Assembly (NCBI GenBank): GCA_029979145.1
Contig: JAPOIC010000069.1
Location: forward strand, 1-9,272
Direction of reading: 5' to 3'
Origin: Opitutaceae bacterium
GTDB lineage: Bacteria > Verrucomicrobiota > Verrucomicrobiia > Opitutales > Opitutaceae
Length of the DNA: 9,272 nt
Position numbers and translations under genes: made by a program. Positions 5,688 through 9,272 of the stretch are shown here, in pieces (position 1 is the stretch's first letter; the number at the start of each line of letters is the position of its first letter). Below the pieces are notes generated by a model. It did not search any database. It was given only the letters and a program-made list of their open reading frames with translations, and was not told where the DNA came from.

Positions 5688-7241
5688 GTGTCGGGCAAAC
5701 TCAAAAACATCGGCGTTGTTTCCGGCCTGACCGTTGTTTCCCGCGTGCTCGGGCTGGTGCGAGACCAGCTGAGTGCGGCGGTGTTCGGCACTTCGGCGCT
5801 CAATTCCGCGTTCATTACGGCTTTCAGCCTGCCAAATCTCTTCCGGCGATTTTTGGGCGAGGGCTCGTTGACGGCAGCGTTTGTTCCGACCTTGCAGGAG
5901 GAGTTGCACGAGCGTCGCGAGGCCGGGGCGTTTCGGTTGCTGAGTCAGGTCACCTCGTGGCTGACCGTGGTCGCGGGCGGATTGGTGGCGATCGGGATGA
6001 TTTTGTTCAGCCAGTCGCGCTTGCTGCCGGGGCATGACGACAAGTGGTATGTCGCGGCTGACCTGACGGTGGTGCTGTTTCCCTATCTCGCCTTCGTGTG
6101 CCTCGCCGCGGCCTTCAGTGCCACGCTGAATGTCCTCCAGCGCTTCGTGGAACCGGCGTTGTCGCCGATCTGGCTTAACTTGACCATGATCGTGTCGTTG
6201 GGCGGCGCGGGTCTGCATTGGGCCGAGACCGCTGCCGGCCGCATGCAGTGGCTCTGCGCGGGCGTGCTGGCGGGCGGGTTTCTGCAGATGGCCGTGCCGG
6301 CCGCAGTGCTCGTGCGCCTGGGCTGGCGGCCGCGTCCGGACCTGACGCTCTCGCCGCGCGTGCGCGAGATCGCGTTACTAATGGCCCCCGGGCTGTTTGG
6401 CACCGCGATTTACCAGATCAACATCTACGTGTCGCGCCTGCTGGCCTTCTCGATCGACGACTCCGCGGCCTCGGTGTTGTTCTATGCGAACCGCCTGACG
6501 GAGCTGCCGATCGGCGTGTTCGCCATCGCCGTGGCCACGGTCGTATATCCGTTGCTCGCGCGTCACGCGGCCGAGCGCAATTTCGGGGCGATGGCGGATG
6601 ATTACCGCAAGGGCCTGCGCTTGATCCTGCTGATCAATGTGCCCGCCGCCGCCGGGCTGGCGCTGCTGGCCGAGCCGATGATCCGCGTCCTGTTTCAACG
6701 TGGCGCGTTCACGGCCGACGATACGGCGATGATGGCCCCGCTGCTGGCGCTGTTTGCCGCGGGCATGCCGTTTTTCTCCATCACCAGCCTGAGCACGCGG
6801 GCGTTCTATGCGCTGAAGGATACCGCGACGCCGGTGAAGATCGCGGGCGTGAGTTTCGTGATCAACCTGGGTCTGAGCCTGCTGCTCAAAGGTCCCCTCG
6901 GCGCGGCGGGACTCGTGATTGCGAGCACGGTGGCCATCGTTGCGCAGACGGTATTGCTGCAACGCCTCCTGACCCGTCGCCGACTTGATCTCGCTTTTGC
7001 CCCGTTGTGGGCAGGGGTGGGCAAAATTCTGTTGGCGGTGTTCGGCATGGGGATCGTGGTGGGCGGCGGGTGGTGGCTGCTCCAAGGCCATGCGACCGGC
7101 TCGACCCGGGATGCCCTGGCCTTGGTGGCACTGGTCCCGCTGGGCGTGGTGATTTATGGCGTGGGTCTTTGGGTGCTGAAGATTGAGGGCTGGGAGGAGC
7201 TCGCCGCGCTGTGGCGGCGATTCAGGGGGAAGCGCGCATGA
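5688..7241 (+). CDS. murJ: Lipid II flippase MurJ (MVF family)
   Basis: This integral membrane protein flips lipid-linked peptidoglycan precursor across the cytoplasmic membrane. Its 517 aa are hydrophobic throughout, with about 14 helices as usual. Compared with E. coli MurJ from memory, the essential arginines are present: Arg19 and Arg25 in SRVLGLVRD, Arg53 in LPNLFRRFLGEG and Arg269 in YANRLTELPIGVF. Glu58 is also kept. The position of E. coli Asp39 is Ser40 here, that of Lys46 is Ser47, and that of Asp269 is Asn268. The start is a GTG at 5688 with only a weak purine-rich CGGCGGA upstream. No ATG precedes it in frame, and the family's N-terminus matches from there. It follows the unknown gene by 23 bp and overlaps the symporter gene by 4 bp, so it sits inside an operon. 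Confidence 0.95.
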   Translation: MSGKLKNIGVVSGLTVVSRVLGLVRDQLSAAVFGTSALNSAFITAFSLPNLFRRFLGEGSLTAAFVPTLQEELHERREAGAFRLLSQVTSWLTVVAGGLVAIGMILFSQSRLLPGHDDKWYVAADLTVVLFPYLAFVCLAAAFSATLNVLQRFVEPALSPIWLNLTMIVSLGGAGLHWAETAAGRMQWLCAGVLAGGFLQMAVPAAVLVRLGWRPRPDLTLSPRVREIALLMAPGLFGTAIYQINIYVSRLLAFSIDDSAASVLFYANRLTELPIGVFAIAVATVVYPLLARHAAERNFGAMADDYRKGLRLILLINVPAAAGLALLAEPMIRVLFQRGAFTADDTAMMAPLLALFAAGMPFFSITSLSTRAFYALKDTATPVKIAGVSFVINLGLSLLLKGPLGAAGLVIASTVAIVAQTVLLQRLLTRRRLDLAFAPLWAGVGKILLAVFGMGIVVGGGWWLLQGHATGSTRDALALVALVPLGVVIYGVGLWVLKIEGWEELAALWRRFRGKRA

Positions 7242-8209
7242 AGCGGTTCCTGCCCGATTGGTTTCTCACCGGCATGGGTGGCGCGCTGGTGCTTGCGTGG
7301 ATTTTCCCCAGACCGGGCGCAACGGGAGGTTGGCTGCACCCGGAATTCACGGTGAAGGCGGGCGTGGCGTTGATTTTCCTCCTGCACGGCCTGCTGCTTT
7401 CGTTCGCGGCCTTGCGCGCCGGCACGATGCGCTGGCCGGTGCATCTCGTCGTGCAAGGCTGCACGTTTCTCTTCTTCCCGGTCGTGGGCTTGTTGCTTTG
7501 GCCGTTGTTGCGTGGCGTGCTCCCGCCCGGGCTGCAGTTGGGTGTGTTTTTCCTCTGTGCGCTGCCCTCCACGGTTTCGTCTTCCGTGGCGATGACGGCG
7601 GCGGCGCGCGGCAACGTCGCCGTCGCGGTATTCAACGCCACGCTTTCGAGCGTGATCGGCGTCGTGCTCACCCCGTTGTGGGGGAGCGGGGGGGCGGCTA
7701 CCCCCGGGCAATCGTTGCCGTTGGGCGAAGTGATTATCGACTTGGTGTGCTGGATGATCCTGCCGCTCGCGGCCGGTCAGCTGCTGCGCCCTTGGCTGGG
7801 CGCCTGGGCGCAACGCCACAAGCCCAAGGTCAACCTTGTGGACCGGCTGGTGATCCTGCTGCTGGTCTACACGTCGTTTTGCGAATCCGTGCGGCAACGG
7901 GTGTGGGCGGGACAGTCGGGCCTTTCGCTGCTGCTGGTCGCCGTGATCGCGCTTGCGTTGTTTGTGGCGGCCTGGCGCGTGATGCGGTGGACCTGCCGGC
8001 GGGCGGGCTTTCCCGTGGAAGACGAAATCGCTGCTGTGTTTTGTGGCTCAAAGAAGACGCTCGCGGCGGGCGTGCCCATGGCGCAGCTCATCTTTGGCGC
8101 GAATCCCGCGCTGGGACTCATCCTCGTGCCGATTATGATCTACCACCCGTTGCAGCTGGTGATCTGCAGCGTGCTGGCTGGGGAATGGGCGCGGCGACCG
8201 GGAGTTTGA
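7238..8209 (+). CDS. YfeH/SLC10A7-like putative sodium symporter (bile acid symporter superfamily)
   Basis: This protein (323 aa, about 9-10 hydrophobic helices) resembles E. coli YfeH and SLC10A7-type members of the BASS superfamily, whose better known relatives carry organic anions with Na+. Shared stretches are LLFxxHGLLLS-like text at 47-55, LPSTVSSSVAMTAAARGNVA (109-128), and VFCGSKKTLAAGVPMAQLIF (267-286) followed by IYHPLQLVIC (301-310). The substrate is not known. The ATG at 7238 overlaps the murJ stop (ATGA) and has AGGGGGA 7 nt upstream. It also gives the short N-terminus seen in YfeH, so I prefer it to an in-frame ATG at 7211. Translational coupling to murJ is likely. The stop codon lies in the loop of a perfect inverted repeat. 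Confidence 0.88.
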   Translation: MKRFLPDWFLTGMGGALVLAWIFPRPGATGGWLHPEFTVKAGVALIFLLHGLLLSFAALRAGTMRWPVHLVVQGCTFLFFPVVGLLLWPLLRGVLPPGLQLGVFFLCALPSTVSSSVAMTAAARGNVAVAVFNATLSSVIGVVLTPLWGSGGAATPGQSLPLGEVIIDLVCWMILPLAAGQLLRPWLGAWAQRHKPKVNLVDRLVILLLVYTSFCESVRQRVWAGQSGLSLLLVAVIALALFVAAWRVMRWTCRRAGFPVEDEIAAVFCGSKKTLAAGVPMAQLIFGANPALGLILVPIMIYHPLQLVICSVLAGEWARRPGV

Positions 8210-8224
8210 CGTGATCCCGGTCGC
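8194..8224. terminator. Perfect 10-bp inverted repeat between convergent genes
   Basis: GCGACCGGGA (8194-8203) and TCCCGGTCGC (8215-8224) pair fully across an 11-nt loop that contains the symporter stop codon TGA (8207-8209). The next gene converges from the other side, ending at 8246, so the hairpin sits where transcripts from both strands should stop. Neither strand has a T-run after it, so it is not a classical intrinsic terminator. It may pause polymerase, protect 3' ends or work with Rho. Confidence 0.5.
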
Positions 8225-8245
8225 GGGGCGCAAGGTCCACTAGGC

Positions 8246-9088
8246 TCAGCCCTTGATTGCGCCGGCGGACAGGCCGCGCACGAACAGGCGCATCGTGAAA
8301 AGGAAGATGATGATCAGCGGGATCGCGGCGAGGAAGTAGGACGCCATGATCTTGCCCCAAGGCTTCACGTATTCGCCGTCGAGGTAGATGAGGCCGACGC
8401 CGAGGGTGAAGAGCTCCTTGTCGCGCAGGATGATGAGCGGGAGGAGGAACTCGTTCCACGCGGCGAGGAAGGACAGGATGGCGAGCGTGCCGATGATCGG
8501 CGCGGCCATCGGGATCACGATGTTGATGACCTGCTGGAAGTGCGAGGCGCCGTCCATTTCGGCGGCCTCGAAGAGGTCCTTGGGCAGGTCCTCAAGGAAG
8601 TGACGCAGCACGAAAATGTTGAACACCTGGCCGCCGGCGACGGCCACGAGGATGAGCGCGAGCAGGGTGTTGAGCAGGCTCATCGACTTCAGCAGCATGA
8701 ACAGCGGCACGAGGTTGGTGACCGTCGGCATGATCATGAGGAAGAGGAAGAGCGCCCAGAGCACGCCGCCGAAGGGCATCTTGTGGCGCGAGAAGAAGTA
8801 GGCGCCGAGGATCGCGAGGAAGATCGAGCAGACAGTCGCGGTCACGGCGACGAACACCGTGTTGGCGAGGTAGGGACCGATCAGCTTGATGGCGAAGAGC
8901 CAGTTGCCCCATTGCCACTCGGTCGGCGGCAGTGGCAGCCAAGGCTGCTGGATGAACGAGGCGTTGTCCTTGAACGACACCTGGAACATCATGTAGAGCG
9001 GAAACAGCTCGATCAGGATGAAGAACCAGATGACGAGGTGCTTCGGCCAGTCGACCCGGCGGCGGAGGGAGCTGGTGGCGACGCTCAT
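8246..9088 (-). CDS. Carbohydrate ABC transporter permease, MalG-type (CUT1 family)
   Basis: This is one of the two membrane subunits of a sugar importer, working with a MalF-type partner, a periplasmic binding protein and an ATPase. Its 280 aa contain about six helices, the first at 18-36. The EAA loop that docks with the ATPase reads EAAEMDGASHFQQVINIVIP (174-193), with the conserved Gly180 and Pro193. The segment FLAAWNEFLLPLIIL (207-221) and the ending RLFVRGLSAGAIKG (267-280) are typical of MalG relatives. Its ATG overlaps the stop of the upstream MalF-type gene (ATGA), so the two are translationally coupled. The sugar cannot be predicted from the permease, and no ATPase or binding-protein gene is visible here. 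Confidence 0.93.
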   Translation of the reverse strand: MSVATSSLRRRVDWPKHLVIWFFILIELFPLYMMFQVSFKDNASFIQQPWLPLPPTEWQWGNWLFAIKLIGPYLANTVFVAVTATVCSIFLAILGAYFFSRHKMPFGGVLWALFLFLMIMPTVTNLVPLFMLLKSMSLLNTLLALILVAVAGGQVFNIFVLRHFLEDLPKDLFEAAEMDGASHFQQVINIVIPMAAPIIGTLAILSFLAAWNEFLLPLIILRDKELFTLGVGLIYLDGEYVKPWGKIMASYFLAAIPLIIIFLFTMRLFVRGLSAGAIKG

Positions 9089-9272
9089 TTGTCGACCCGC
9101 ACGTAGCGGTTGTTGACGAAGGTGAGACCGAGAATGACGACGGCCAGGAGGACGCCGATGGCGCAGGCGTAGCCGAATTCGCCGGCCACGAAGGCCCGGT
9201 TATACATCCACAGGCCGGGGACCATGCCGCGGCCGCCAGGGCCGCCGTATTCGTTGAGGAGGAGGAGCTGCA
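9085..9272 (-). CDS. Carbohydrate ABC transporter permease, MalF-type (C-terminal part only)
   Basis: Read on the - strand from the window edge, an open frame of about 62 residues ends in NNRYVRVDK and a TGA at 9087-9085. It contains NEYGGPGGRGMVPGLWMYNR, then AFVAGEFGYACAIGVLLAVV and a last hydrophobic helix. The GGP segment followed by an aliphatic/tyrosine patch, AF..GEFGYACAI and a C-terminal helix is the usual end of MalF/UgpA-type permeases. It overlaps the MalG-type gene by 4 bp. The N-terminal part lies outside the window. Confidence 0.88.
   Translation of the reverse strand, partial: QLLLLNEYGGPGGRGMVPGLWMYNRAFVAGEFGYACAIGVLLAVVILGLTFVNNRYVRVDK

Noticed and set aside
5502..7091. Antisense open frames at 5502-6218 and 6378-7091 opposite murJ
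   Set aside because: They translate into Arg/Gln/His-rich sequence, the typical shadow of a hydrophobic membrane protein gene.
7211..7237. Upstream ATG extending the symporter by 9 residues
   Set aside because: The ATG at 7238 has a good Shine-Dalgarno site, the usual ATGA coupling to murJ and the N-terminus length of YfeH.
7154..8214. Open frames at 7154-7897 (-) and 7183-8214 (+) over the symporter
   Set aside because: They overlap a clear YfeH-like gene; their products are Arg/Gly-rich or Gln/His-rich and without a signature.
8540..9106. 188-codon + strand open frame opposite the MalG-type permease
   Set aside because: Its Glu/His/Gly-rich product is antisense to a full permease with an EAA loop.
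1..9272. CRISPR arrays, tRNA or rRNA genes, insertion sequences, phage or defence genes
   Set aside because: I looked for regularly spaced repeats, cloverleaf-like segments and transposase or nuclease motifs, and saw none.

Overview
The window is GC-rich bacterial chromosome with tightly packed genes and strong G/C preference at third codon positions. Gene content and protein character (gap-pgk-tpiA cluster, FmdB-type zinc ribbon, MurJ, CUT1 sugar permeases, a short repeat with cgcggatg units) suggest a Verrucomicrobiota member, perhaps of the Opitutaceae. That assignment rests on general resemblance and no marker gene confirms it.

Layout. (1) Positions 1-78 look like the last codons of an upstream gene. 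(2) A lower-glycolysis cluster on the + strand: gap (199-1248), pgk (1353-2597) and tpiA (2647-3417). An imperfect inverted repeat followed by a T-run sits between gap and pgk. (3) ispA (3427-4335, - strand), a short-chain prenyl diphosphate synthase, converges on tpiA with only 9 bp between the stop codons. (4) A 372-bp divergent intergenic region (4336-4707) holds the least expected structure of the window: two 25-bp AT-rich inverted arms, each itself a near-perfect 17-bp palindrome, almost equally far from the two flanking start codons, with a small hairpin between them. A purine-rich tract and a perfect hairpin just before the next start codon follow. (5) A probable + strand operon: fmdB-like zinc ribbon (4708-4983), a one-TM unknown protein (4996-5664), the lipid II flippase murJ (5688-7241) and a YfeH/SLC10A7-like symporter (7238-8209) that overlaps murJ by ATGA. 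(6) A perfect 10-bp inverted repeat spans the end of the symporter gene. Beyond it, on the - strand, are two overlapping CUT1 sugar ABC permease genes, MalG-type (8246-9088) and the C-terminal end of a MalF-type (9085-9272, cut by the window edge).

How the genes work together. TpiA interconverts the triose phosphates, Gap makes 1,3-bisphosphoglycerate and Pgk recovers ATP from it. IspA makes C15-type prenyl diphosphate, the precursor of the undecaprenyl carrier on which lipid II is built, and MurJ flips lipid II, so two neighbouring units touch the same envelope pathway. The ABC permeases belong to a separate sugar-uptake operon that continues beyond the window.

Most of the window is ordinary housekeeping DNA. 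I found no CRISPR array, RNA gene, transposase, prophage or defence system. The items most worth a second look are the double palindrome between ispA and fmdB and the repeat between gap and pgk.
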